A DNA stretch of 25,589 nucleotides from an uncultured Oscillibacter sp. (lineage in GTDB: Bacteria > Bacillota > Clostridia > Oscillospirales > Oscillospiraceae), in assembly GCA_900551885.1 (NCBI GenBank), contig URXS01000019.1:1-25589 (forward strand), read 5' to 3'. How positions within the stretch are numbered: the stretch's first letter is position 1; each line of letters opens with the position of its first letter. Of the stretch, positions 15,002 through 21,706 are shown one piece after another. The position numbers and the translations under genes are program-made. The notes below the pieces were generated by a model. The model was given only the letters and a program-made list of their open reading frames with translations. It ran no database searches and had not been told where the DNA came from.

Positions 15002-16142
15002 GGGTCCCCTCCTTCTCTCTCTTCTCCTCCGCCACAGGGAAGGCTTCCTTCGTATCGGATGCCACAGCCTCCGTCGCCTCGCTGCCGGCAACAGCTTTCG
15101 CCGTGTCACTCTCCTGGGGCCCTGCGCCGGCATCATCTGCCGGTACAGCGGTTTTGTCCACCGATACCTCGTCGGCCTCCGGCCCTGAGGACGCATCCTC
15201 TGCCGCCGGAACATCGGTCTGGGTCTCCCCCGCTTCCAGTGCCTGGGCCACCTCGGCCTCCGCGGCGGCCTCTGCCGCTGCACGGGCCACTACATTCACC
15301 AGCAGGTCATCGGCGCTGCGTTTTTTGATCTTGATATTGTAAAACAGCATCACAGCCGACACCAGCACCATGACAATGCTGAGGGCCTGGGACACCCGGA
15401 TGGGCTGGCCCATGAAGGTCCAGTCAAACAGGTACAGACTGTCGGTCCGCAGCCCCTCGATCCAGGCCCGGCCCAGGCCGTACCACAGGAAGTAGAACCA
15501 GGTGTTCTCCCCGTCGAAGCGGCGGCCCTTGGAGACGACGAACAAAATCAGCATCAGTCCCACAAAGTTCCACAAACTCTCATAGAGGAACGTGGGGTGC
15601 ACATCGATGGACTGATAGCTGCTGATCCAGATCCGCATCCGCCAGGGCAGGTCGGTCACATCACCGAAAGCCTCGCGGTTGATGAAGTTGGCCCAGCGGC
15701 CGATGCACTGGCCTGTCAGCAGTCCCAGCACCGCCAGGTCCGTCATGGCCCAGAATTTCAGCTTTTTATGCCGGGTGTAGAAAAACGCCACCAAGACCCC
15801 GGCGATGACGGTACCGTAAATGGCAAGTCCACCGTCCCAGATGGCAATCATCTTGCCCCAGTTCAGGCTACCGTCGGCGTTGCGGTACAAATCCAGATAG
15901 AAGATCACATAGTACAGCCGGGCGCCGATGATGCAGCAGGGCACCGCCCACAACACCATGTCCAGCACATTGTCTTCGGTGAGCCCGTAGTGCTTGGCCT
16001 GTTTCATGCACAGCAGCAGACCCGCCAGCATCCCAATGGCCAGAATGATGCCGTACCAGTAAATCCCGTGGCCGATGTGAATGGCGATGGGGTCCGGGTT
16101 GAACTCCCAGTCGCCGAAGAGACCCGGGAAACTGATGGGCAT
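14982..16142 (-). CDS. lgt: Prolipoprotein diacylglyceryl transferase with long acidic C-terminal tail
   Basis: The protein is about 386 aa. The first 285 residues form the seven-helix Lgt membrane enzyme, which attaches diacylglycerol from phosphatidylglycerol to the lipobox Cys of prolipoproteins such as the BMP protein in this window. Signatures are GIYWYGIILA, the WDGGLAIYG loop (Tyr where E. coli has a key His, common in Gram-positives), and GRWANFINREAFG (148-160). About 100 further residues follow. They are Ala/Glu/Asp/Thr-rich, soluble, and end EKREKEGTHGGDHH; this is not part of the usual family (about 260-300 aa). ATG 16142 has AAAGG upstream. Alternative TTG starts at 16166 or 16160 lie next to AAGGA. 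It follows the M16 gene and overlaps folD. Confidence 0.92.
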   Translation of the reverse strand: MPISFPGLFGDWEFNPDPIAIHIGHGIYWYGIILAIGMLAGLLLCMKQAKHYGLTEDNVLDMVLWAVPCCIIGARLYYVIFYLDLYRNADGSLNWGKMIAIWDGGLAIYGTVIAGVLVAFFYTRHKKLKFWAMTDLAVLGLLTGQCIGRWANFINREAFGDVTDLPWRMRIWISSYQSIDVHPTFLYESLWNFVGLMLILFVVSKGRRFDGENTWFYFLWYGLGRAWIEGLRTDSLYLFDWTFMGQPIRVSQALSIVMVLVSAVMLFYNIKIKKRSADDLLVNVVARAAAEAAAEAEVAQALEAGETQTDVPAAEDASSGPEADEVSVDKTAVPADDAGAGPQESDTAKAVAGSEATEAVASDTKEAFPVAEEKREKEGTHGGDHH

Positions 16143-16162
16143 GTCCGTCAAACCTTTCAAGA

Positions 16163-17458
16163 TCAAGTTCCTTCTTTCTCTCTGTCTGTTTCATCCTTGG
16201 GCACGATCTCACTGAGGACCGCCCGGTCCTCGGTGATGTTGTCCCGCAGGAATGCGGCAATGTCGTCCTTGCCGATGGTGTCGAACACCTGGGGGAAACG
16301 GAGGGGATCGTAGCCGTGGAAGTAGCCCTCTGTCAATGTCACAGCGATATTCTCAAAGGAATTCAGGCCCCGCAGGTTTTCGCCGAAGGCAGCCTTCCGC
16401 ACCCGCTGGTAGAAGTCCTCGTCAATACCCTCCCCTGTCAGGCGCCGGGCTTCCTTCAGGATCTCCGCCGCCACGGTGCGGGATTCCTTGCTGTCGCCGC
16501 CGGCGTAGAGGTACGCCACGCCCGGCATCATCTCAAAGGCGCCGCCGAAGCTGGTGTTGATGAGGCCATTTTCATAAAGCCGCTGGTACAGGGGGCTGGA
16601 ATCTCCCAGCAGGATGTCGCAGGCCATGTCGCCGATGGCGGCCAGACGCATATAGGCCTCCCCTTCCGGAGCCGGGTCGCACTTGAAGCCGGACAGGAAC
16701 TGGGGAGTGGCCACCTCCATGGCCATCCGGGTCTCCTTCTCCGCCACGGCGGCGGGCTCTTCACCATAGTCCCTGGGAATCACGGGGCCGCCCTCCCGGG
16801 GCAGAATCCGCCGGGCCAGATCCACCACATGAATCGGGTCCACATTTCCCACCACCGTCAGGATCATGTTGGAGGGGGTGTAGAAGGCCTTGTGGCAGTC
16901 GTACAGGGTCTGGGCGGTAATGTGGGAGATGCTCTCTACCGTACCGGCAATGGAAACCCGGGCGGCACTGTGCTGATAGAGGGCTTTCATCATCCGGGTG
17001 TAGAGCTGCCAGTCGGGGTTGTCCTCGATCATGCGGATCTCCTGGCCGATGATGCCCTGCTCCTTGGCCACGCTCTCGTCGGTGAAGTAGGGGATGGAGA
17101 CAAAGGACAGCAGGATCTCCAGGTTCTCCTCGAACTTCTCCGTGGAATCGAAGTAGTAGCCGGTCATGGCGTTGGAGGTAAAGGCGTTGGGCTCCGCCCC
17201 GTTCTGCGCCAGCCGCTGGAGGGCGTTGCCCTCCTTGGTATCGAACATCTTGTGCTCCAGGTAGTGGGCAATGCCCGCCGGCGTGTCCAGCCACTTGCCA
17301 TCCAGGGAAAAGCGGATGTCCATGCCGCCGTACCGGGTGGCGAAGAAGGCGTACTTCCGGGCGTGCTCCGGCTTTGGCACCACGCAGATCTGGAGGCCGT
17401 TGGGCAGGGTCTCCCGGTAGACGGACTCGCCGATCCGCTCGTAAAAGGTCTGCTTCAT
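16163..17458 (-). CDS. ymfH: M16-family zinc peptidase, YmfH-like (catalytic subunit)
   Basis: The 431-aa single-unit M16 (insulinase-type) peptidase has the inverted zinc motif HxxEH intact as H65-YLE-H69, with the third Glu ligand in the following GQEIRMIEDN region. It resembles YmfH, which pairs with the YmfF-like protein encoded immediately upstream. In Bacillus the ymfF/ymfH/ymfI genes are linked to elongation factor P modification. Cytoplasmic location is inferred from the lack of a signal peptide. ATG 17458 overlaps the preceding stop by 4 bases (ATGA), and the next gene, lgt, starts close after the stop. The family is certain; the processed substrate here is unknown. Confidence 0.88.
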   Translation of the reverse strand: MKQTFYERIGESVYRETLPNGLQICVVPKPEHARKYAFFATRYGGMDIRFSLDGKWLDTPAGIAHYLEHKMFDTKEGNALQRLAQNGAEPNAFTSNAMTGYYFDSTEKFEENLEILLSFVSIPYFTDESVAKEQGIIGQEIRMIEDNPDWQLYTRMMKALYQHSAARVSIAGTVESISHITAQTLYDCHKAFYTPSNMILTVVGNVDPIHVVDLARRILPREGGPVIPRDYGEEPAAVAEKETRMAMEVATPQFLSGFKCDPAPEGEAYMRLAAIGDMACDILLGDSSPLYQRLYENGLINTSFGGAFEMMPGVAYLYAGGDSKESRTVAAEILKEARRLTGEGIDEDFYQRVRKAAFGENLRGLNSFENIAVTLTEGYFHGYDPLRFPQVFDTIGKDDIAAFLRDNITEDRAVLSEIVPKDETDREKEGT

Positions 17459-18723
17459 TCCACGGCCTCCTTTCCCTTCAGGAAATACACAGTGTCCAGC
17501 TTCACGGTCTCCATGGCCTGGAACACCCGCTCCGCGGTCACGTCCCGCAGTTGGGCCGCCAGGTCCTCCGGGGACTCGGACTGGCCGGTGGCCGCCTGGC
17601 CCAGATAGAAATTCTCCAGCTTGCCCTGGGAATCACCCATGGATGCGTAGGCGTTGAGCAGTGTGGACCGGGCGCCGTCCAGCTCCCAGTCCTCCAATTC
17701 GCCTTTTTGGACCGCCTCCAACTGACGGAGGATCTCATCGTAGGCCCGCTGGTAGTCGGCAAACTCAATACCGGAGGACACGGTGATCAGCCCCTTCTGC
17801 CGGTGATAGGCGGAGGAGGCGTAATAGCACAGGGACATCTTCTCCCGCACGTTCAAAAACAGCTTGGAGTTGCTGCTGCCACCGAAGAGGGTGTTGCCCA
17901 GCAGCAGAGCAGAGTGGTCGGTGCTGCCGCAGGCAAAGCCCATGCCCAGCTTGCCCTGGGTCACGTCCATCTCCTCCGTGACGGTGCGGACTTCGCTCCG
18001 GGCAGGATGGGGCGCGGCGGCGGCAATGTCCCGGATACCGTCCCGGGGCAATGTGGCGAAGGCTGAGGCCAGAGCCTGACGCACCCGGTCCAGATCGGCG
18101 CTGCCGATGTAGATCAGCTCCAGCCGGGCGGTGGAGATCAGCTCCCCGTACTGGGCGTAGAGCTTCTTCATCTGCAGCTTCTCCGCGCTCTTTTCGTCAC
18201 CCAGGCGGCCCACACCGTAGGGCTCCCCGGCGCACATCTCCTGCAGCAGACGGGCGGAGGCGTAGTCCCGCTTGTCATTGATCTGGCTGCGGATGGCATC
18301 GATCAGGTTGGTTTTCTCACTTTCAAAGTAGGCGCTCTCAAACCGGCCCCGCTCGGTGACCGGATCGCAGATCAGCTCGCCCACCAGCTCCGCCGACGGT
18401 TCCAGCAGCTTCTCCCCCTCAGGGGCAAAGCTGTCGTCGATAAAGCTGGCCACGAAGCCCACGCACTGGTTCTCACCCTTCTTGCGGATGGTGTACTCCA
18501 CGGAGGCGCCGTACAGCCGGTCCAATTGGGCAGACAGGGCCCCCAGGTCCGGGTAGGTGACGGTGCCGCGCCGCAGCACTGCCGGCAGCAATGCCCAGGC
18601 GGAGGCGGTCTCCTGCCGCAGGGGAGTGACGAACTGAGCGGAGAGCAGGCTGGTCTTGAACTTTCTGGCCGGCAGATACGTCAGATAGACGCCGTCCGCC
18701 AGTTGGATTCTTGTTGCCTTCAA
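17455..18723 (-). CDS. ymfF: M16-family peptidase-like protein, YmfF-like (inactive subunit)
   Basis: The 422-aa protein has the two-lobed M16 fold: an N-terminal lobe beginning ADGVYLTYLPARKFKT, and a C-terminal lobe with GFACGSTDHSALLLGNTLFGG and REKMSLCYYASSAYHR. The HxxEH zinc motif is absent at the expected place (ALLPAVLRRGT), so it is probably a non-catalytic partner of the YmfH-like enzyme, as in other two-gene M16 systems. The start is TTG 18723, eight bases after AAAGGAG. It is the first gene of the operon ymfF-ymfH-lgt-folD and is preceded by a good promoter at 18793-18821. Confidence 0.87.
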   Translation of the reverse strand: MKATRIQLADGVYLTYLPARKFKTSLLSAQFVTPLRQETASAWALLPAVLRRGTVTYPDLGALSAQLDRLYGASVEYTIRKKGENQCVGFVASFIDDSFAPEGEKLLEPSAELVGELICDPVTERGRFESAYFESEKTNLIDAIRSQINDKRDYASARLLQEMCAGEPYGVGRLGDEKSAEKLQMKKLYAQYGELISTARLELIYIGSADLDRVRQALASAFATLPRDGIRDIAAAAPHPARSEVRTVTEEMDVTQGKLGMGFACGSTDHSALLLGNTLFGGSSNSKLFLNVREKMSLCYYASSAYHRQKGLITVSSGIEFADYQRAYDEILRQLEAVQKGELEDWELDGARSTLLNAYASMGDSQGKLENFYLGQAATGQSESPEDLAAQLRDVTAERVFQAMETVKLDTVYFLKGKEAVE

Positions 18724-18792
18724 GGTCTCAACTCCTTTACGGAATGGGGTCTCATTCCTGTTTCAACAGCAATTGCAGAACATACAGGAGAT

Positions 18793-18821
18793 ATTATAGT
18801 ATATCTTCCCTTATAATTCAA
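18793..18821 (-). promoter_or_regulatory. Promoter of the ymfF-ymfH-lgt-folD operon
   Basis: On the minus strand, TTGAAT (18821-18816), a 17-base spacer and a consensus TATAAT (18798-18793) lie about 70 bases before the TTG start of ymfF. It is back to back with the promoter of the antiporter leader. Confidence 0.8.
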
Positions 18822-18847
18822 ATTCTATTTTTCGCCTCGCCGGGGAC

Positions 18848-18876
18848 TTGACGCAGGCGGGGCTTTCCGCTACAAT
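18848..18876 (+). promoter_or_regulatory. Promoter driving the fluoride-riboswitch leader
   Basis: TTGACG (18848-18853), a 17-base spacer and TACAAT (18871-18876) place the transcription start near 18882-18884. That is exactly where the riboswitch aptamer begins, which supports both calls. Confidence 0.82.
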
Positions 18877-18883
18877 ACCACTC

Positions 18884-18954
18884 GGGAATGAAGTTCTCCC
18901 GCGGCGGGCCCTGGGCCCCCGGAACCGCTTTTAAAGCTGATGACTTCTGTGATG
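18884..18954 (+). promoter_or_regulatory. Fluoride riboswitch (crcB motif)
   Basis: The leader matches the fluoride aptamer part by part. P1 is GGGA/UCCC (18884-18887, 18897-18900) closing the AUGAAGUUC loop. The AACCGC element is at 18923-18928. A short stem within GCUUUUAAAGC then runs directly into GCUGAUGACUUCUG (18936-18949), a hallmark of the family. The diagnostic pseudoknot is present: loop GAAGU (18890-18894) pairs with ACUUC (18943-18947). A GC-rich variable hairpin (about 18901-18922) is inserted between P1 and AACCGC. The aptamer's 3' strand is also the 5' arm of the terminator, so fluoride binding should prevent termination and turn on the antiporter gene. This is pattern recognition by eye; no covariance search was run. 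Confidence 0.92.
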
Positions 18955-18983
18955 ATTTTCGTCGCAGAGGGCATCAGCTTTTT
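18933..18983 (+). terminator. Riboswitch-controlled leader terminator
   Basis: A stem of about 21 bp has AAAGCTGATG (18933-18942) pairing with CATCAGCTTT (18972-18981), then an A/G mismatch, then CTTCTGTGATG (18944-18954) pairing with CGTCGCAGAGG (18960-18970) with G-U pairs, and ends in TTTTT. Its 5' arm overlaps the conserved GCUGAUGAC and pseudoknot strand, the standard on-switch layout of fluoride riboswitches. Confidence 0.9.
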
Positions 18984-19007
18984 GCGCGACAAAGGAGGAT
19001 TTTCTCT

Positions 19008-20291
19008 ATGGTAACATCTCTGGCTCTCATCTTTCTGGTGGGTCTGGCTGCCGCGGCGCTGTGCCGCCAGGTGGGGCTGCCCCGGATCATCGGCATGCTG
19101 CTGGCCGGCATCGTCCTGGGGCCCTTCGCTTTGAACGCTCTGGACCCGAACCTGCTGGCGGTGTCCGCCGACCTGCGGCAGATCGCCTTGATCATCATCC
19201 TGCTGAAGGCAGGCCTGTCCCTGAACCTCTCGGACCTGCGGGCGGTGGGCCGCCCGGCGGCCATGCTTAGCTGCGTGCCCGCCTCCTGCGAGATCCTGGC
19301 CTTCGTCCTGTTCGCTCCGGCCATTCTGGGCGTGAACCGGGTGGAGGCCGCCGTCATGGGGGCAGTGCTGGGGGCAGTGTCCCCGGCAGTGGTGGTGCCC
19401 CGGATGGTGGAGCTGATGGAGACCCGCCGGGGCACAAACAAAGGCATTCCCCAAATGATCATGGCCGGTGCCTCCTGCGACGACGTGTTCGTCATCGTCC
19501 TCTTTTCCACCTTCCTGGGTATGGCCCAGAGCGGTACCGCCGACCTGACCGCCCTGGCGGACATCCCGGTATCCATCGTCCTGGGAATCGCTCTGGGAAC
19601 CGGGAGCGGATGGCTGCTGAGCTGGTTTTTTGAGACCGCTTACGCCCGCCGCCACTATGTCCGTAACAGTATGAAGGTCATCATTGTCCTGGGCGCCGCC
19701 TTTTTGCTGATGGCGGTGGAGACCTGGGCGGAATCCCTCGTCTCCATTTCCGGGCTGCTGGCAGTAGTGGCCATGGCCTGCGTGCTGCGGCTCCGGTGCC
19801 CCCAGCTGGTGTCCCGGCGGCTGTCGGAGAAGTTCGGCAAGCTGTGGCTGGCGGCGGAGGTGGTGCTGTTCGTACTGGTGGGTGCCGCCGTGGACGTGCG
19901 GTATACCCTCTCCGCCGGACCTGCCGCCCTGGGAATGATCTTCCTGGCGCTGGCCTTCCGGTCCCTGGGCGTACTGCTGTGTGTGACAGGCACAGCCCTG
20001 AGCAGGCGGGAGCGGCTGTTCTGCGTCATCGCCTACCTGCCCAAGGCCACAGTCCAGGCTGCCATCGGCTCCGTGCCATTGGCGGCGGGACTGCCCTGCG
20101 GAGCTCTGGTGCTGTCGGTGGCGGTGCTGGCCATTCTGGTGACGGCGCCTTTAGGGGCCCTGGGCATGGACGCCGGTGCCCCCAGGCTGCTGGCCGTCAG
20201 CCCAGAACCCGAAGAAAATTCTCCCGGGCGATCAGTTCCCGCTCCCGCTCCGTCATCCCCAGCCGCTCCAGCCAGTAAAAGAGATTCTTGA
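19008..20291 (+). CDS. CPA-family cation/proton antiporter, fluoride-riboswitch controlled
   Basis: The 427-aa membrane protein has about 11-13 hydrophobic helices, in the monovalent cation:proton antiporter (Na+/H+ exchanger-like) family. Helix features include GLPRIIGMLLAGIVLGP, LLKAGLSLNL, AVLGAVSPAVVVPRM and AGASCDDVFVIVLF; the DD/CDD region matches the ion-binding acidic residues of this family. ATG 19008 has AAAGGAGG nine bases upstream; an in-frame ATG at 18888 lies inside the riboswitch and is rejected. The leader riboswitch implies induction by fluoride. Such antiporters are one of the known classes downstream of fluoride riboswitches besides CrcB/Fluc and CLC-F. The last 31 or so residues are Pro/Ala/Ser-rich and overlap the opposite-strand dipeptidase gene by 95 bases. 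The transported ion is not determined. Confidence 0.92.
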   Translation: MVTSLALIFLVGLAAAALCRQVGLPRIIGMLLAGIVLGPFALNALDPNLLAVSADLRQIALIIILLKAGLSLNLSDLRAVGRPAAMLSCVPASCEILAFVLFAPAILGVNRVEAAVMGAVLGAVSPAVVVPRMVELMETRRGTNKGIPQMIMAGASCDDVFVIVLFSTFLGMAQSGTADLTALADIPVSIVLGIALGTGSGWLLSWFFETAYARRHYVRNSMKVIIVLGAAFLLMAVETWAESLVSISGLLAVVAMACVLRLRCPQLVSRRLSEKFGKLWLAAEVVLFVLVGAAVDVRYTLSAGPAALGMIFLALAFRSLGVLLCVTGTALSRRERLFCVIAYLPKATVQAAIGSVPLAAGLPCGALVLSVAVLAILVTAPLGALGMDAGAPRLLAVSPEPEENSPGRSVPAPAPSSPAAPASKRDS

Positions 20292-21162
20292 TCTGTCCGG
20301 CGTCCTCCAGGCCCTGGGCGGACTCATTGCCGGGACCCATGAAGTGGCAGAAGTCAAAGCCACAGCCCACATGCTCCACTCCCATCACATCCACCATGTG
20401 AGCGGCGTGGTGCGCCAGGGTCTCGGCAGTCTGTTGCTCCCGGTCTGCATGGACAAATCCGTGATAGCTGTTCAGGCCCACCACGCCACCCCGGTCCCGG
20501 ATGGCCCGGAGCTGATCGTCGTTCAGATTCCGCCGCACGTCACACAGTGCGCGGCAGTTGGAGTGCGTGGCGATTACCGGGCCCTCCGAGGCTTTCAGCA
20601 GGTCCCAGAAGCTCTTGTCCCCCAGGTGGGATACGTCCGGCACCATGCCCAGACGCTCCATCCATCGCACTGCCTGACGGCCCAGGTCCGTCAGTCCCGT
20701 GTCCGGCGCCCCGGCCCCGGCGGCCAGGGCGTTGGCCTCATTCCAGGTCAGCATGGCGGTGCAGACCCCGGCGGCTGCCAAACGATGCAGACCCGTCAGG
20801 TCCTTGCCCAGGGGCATGAGGCCCTCCACCCCCAGAAAGGCATAGAGGCAACCGGCGGCCTGGGCCTCCGCCGCTTCCGAAGCGGTGCGAACCAGCCGCA
20901 CCGCCGGGCACTCATGAAGTTCCTCCTGTGCGCAGGCGAGCATCACCTCCAGCCGCTGTGGCGCCGTGGAGGGGTCTCCCCAAGCGGTATCCCGCCAGAA
21001 GGTCTGTCCCTGGCCGGTGCCGCTCCACAGCGACAGCACCAACCCCTCCACCCCGCCCCGGCGCAGCCGGGCCAGATGATGCCGCTCCAGCACATGGGTC
21101 TCCCCTATCAGACGGCGGTATGTCACATCGTAAAAAAGGTCCGAATGGGCGTCCAGTATCAT
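20197..21162 (-). CDS. M19 membrane (renal-type) dipeptidase
   Basis: The 321-aa peptidase of the M19 amidohydrolase fold hydrolyses dipeptides, often with broad stereospecificity. Zinc ligands are visible: HSD (H6, D8), the bridging acid E113 in GVEGLM, H179 in SHLGDK and H200 in THSN. The C-terminal GCGFDFCHF and IARENFLRVLG are typical. Length fits bacterial forms and no signal peptide is seen, so it is probably cytoplasmic. ATG 21162 is preceded by AGGAGGAG; the frame is open further upstream without conserved sequence. It converges on the antiporter gene, overlapping its end by 95 bases, with no terminator between them. No neighbour is functionally linked. Confidence 0.93.
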   Translation of the reverse strand: MILDAHSDLFYDVTYRRLIGETHVLERHHLARLRRGGVEGLVLSLWSGTGQGQTFWRDTAWGDPSTAPQRLEVMLACAQEELHECPAVRLVRTASEAAEAQAAGCLYAFLGVEGLMPLGKDLTGLHRLAAAGVCTAMLTWNEANALAAGAGAPDTGLTDLGRQAVRWMERLGMVPDVSHLGDKSFWDLLKASEGPVIATHSNCRALCDVRRNLNDDQLRAIRDRGGVVGLNSYHGFVHADREQQTAETLAHHAAHMVDVMGVEHVGCGFDFCHFMGPGNESAQGLEDAGQIKNLFYWLERLGMTERERELIARENFLRVLG

Positions 21163-21185
21163 GGTCACTCCTCCTGTTCTGCCCC

Positions 21186-21214
21186 ATTCTATGCCGTCTC
21201 TTTCCTGTCCACAA
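21186..21214 (-). promoter_or_regulatory. Possible dipeptidase promoter
   Basis: On the minus strand, TTGTGG (21214-21209), a 17-base spacer and TAGAAT (21191-21186) end 23 bases before the ATG. The -10 box is good and the -35 box weak. Confidence 0.4.
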
Positions 21215-21262
21215 GATTTTTTCAAGTGGGCAAAATTTTTTTGGTTTCTCCCCAGTTTCCCC

Positions 21263-21291
21263 TTGACTTTTCCCCCGGTTTCCTGTAAACT
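21263..21291 (+). promoter_or_regulatory. Promoter of the ylxM-ffh unit
   Basis: TTGACT (21263-21268), a 17-base spacer and TAAACT (21286-21291) are followed by a short leader of about 40 bases to the ylxM start. A 6-bp inverted repeat, GTAAAG/CTTTAC, lies in the leader before the ribosome binding site. Confidence 0.75.
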
Positions 21292-21337
21292 AGTTGACGT
21301 TGTAAAGCAGTATAACTTTACAGAAGGAGGCGGTCCC

Positions 21338-21703
21338 ATGAAAAATCAGACCTATCGCATGACCATGCTCTTTGATTTTTACGGGGAACTGCTGACCGAG
21401 CGGCAAAAGGAGTTCTTTGACCTCTATTACAATGAGGACCTGTCTCTGGCCGAGATCGCGGAAAACGCCGGCATCTCCCGTCAGGGTGTCCGGGACGTGA
21501 TCGTCCGGGCGGAGGGCATCATGCAGGAGGTGGAGGACAAGACCGGCCTCATCCGCCGGTTCGAGGCCCAGCGGGCCCATCTGGACGCCATTGCCGCCGC
21601 GGCCACCGAGATCCGCACCATCAACTACCGGCAGTATGAAGATCAGCGGCTGACGGAGCTGGCGGATCAGATTCTGGAACAGACCTCTGCACTGAAGGAG
21701 TGA
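21338..21703 (+). CDS. ylxM: YlxM-family SRP-associated HTH protein
   Basis: The 121-aa YlxM/p13 family protein has a sigma-70 region-4-like helix-turn-helix: LLTERQKEFFDLYYNEDLSL, then AEIAENAGISRQGVRDVIVRAE (about 18-58). A helical C-terminal tail follows. In Firmicutes it is encoded directly before ffh and binds or modulates the signal recognition particle. ATG 21338 has AGAAGGAGG upstream. It ends 3 bases before ffh, whose ribosome binding site (AAGGAG) lies in its last codons, so the pair is translationally coupled. Confidence 0.93.
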   Translation: MKNQTYRMTMLFDFYGELLTERQKEFFDLYYNEDLSLAEIAENAGISRQGVRDVIVRAEGIMQEVEDKTGLIRRFEAQRAHLDAIAAAATEIRTINYRQYEDQRLTELADQILEQTSALKE

Positions 21704-21706
21704 GCC

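Noticed and set aside
15002..15283. N-terminal extension of FolD by about 94 residues
   Set aside because: The extra stretch is an Arg/Pro-rich alternate-frame reading of the lgt tail. FolD homologues begin at MAATIIDGK-like sequence.
18888..19007. Upstream ATG extension of the antiporter
   Set aside because: The segment is the riboswitch and terminator, not coding sequence.
21294..21310. Second promoter (TTGACG with TATAAC) before ylxM
   Set aside because: The spacer is only 11 bases. The upstream TTGACT-17-TAAACT promoter is better.
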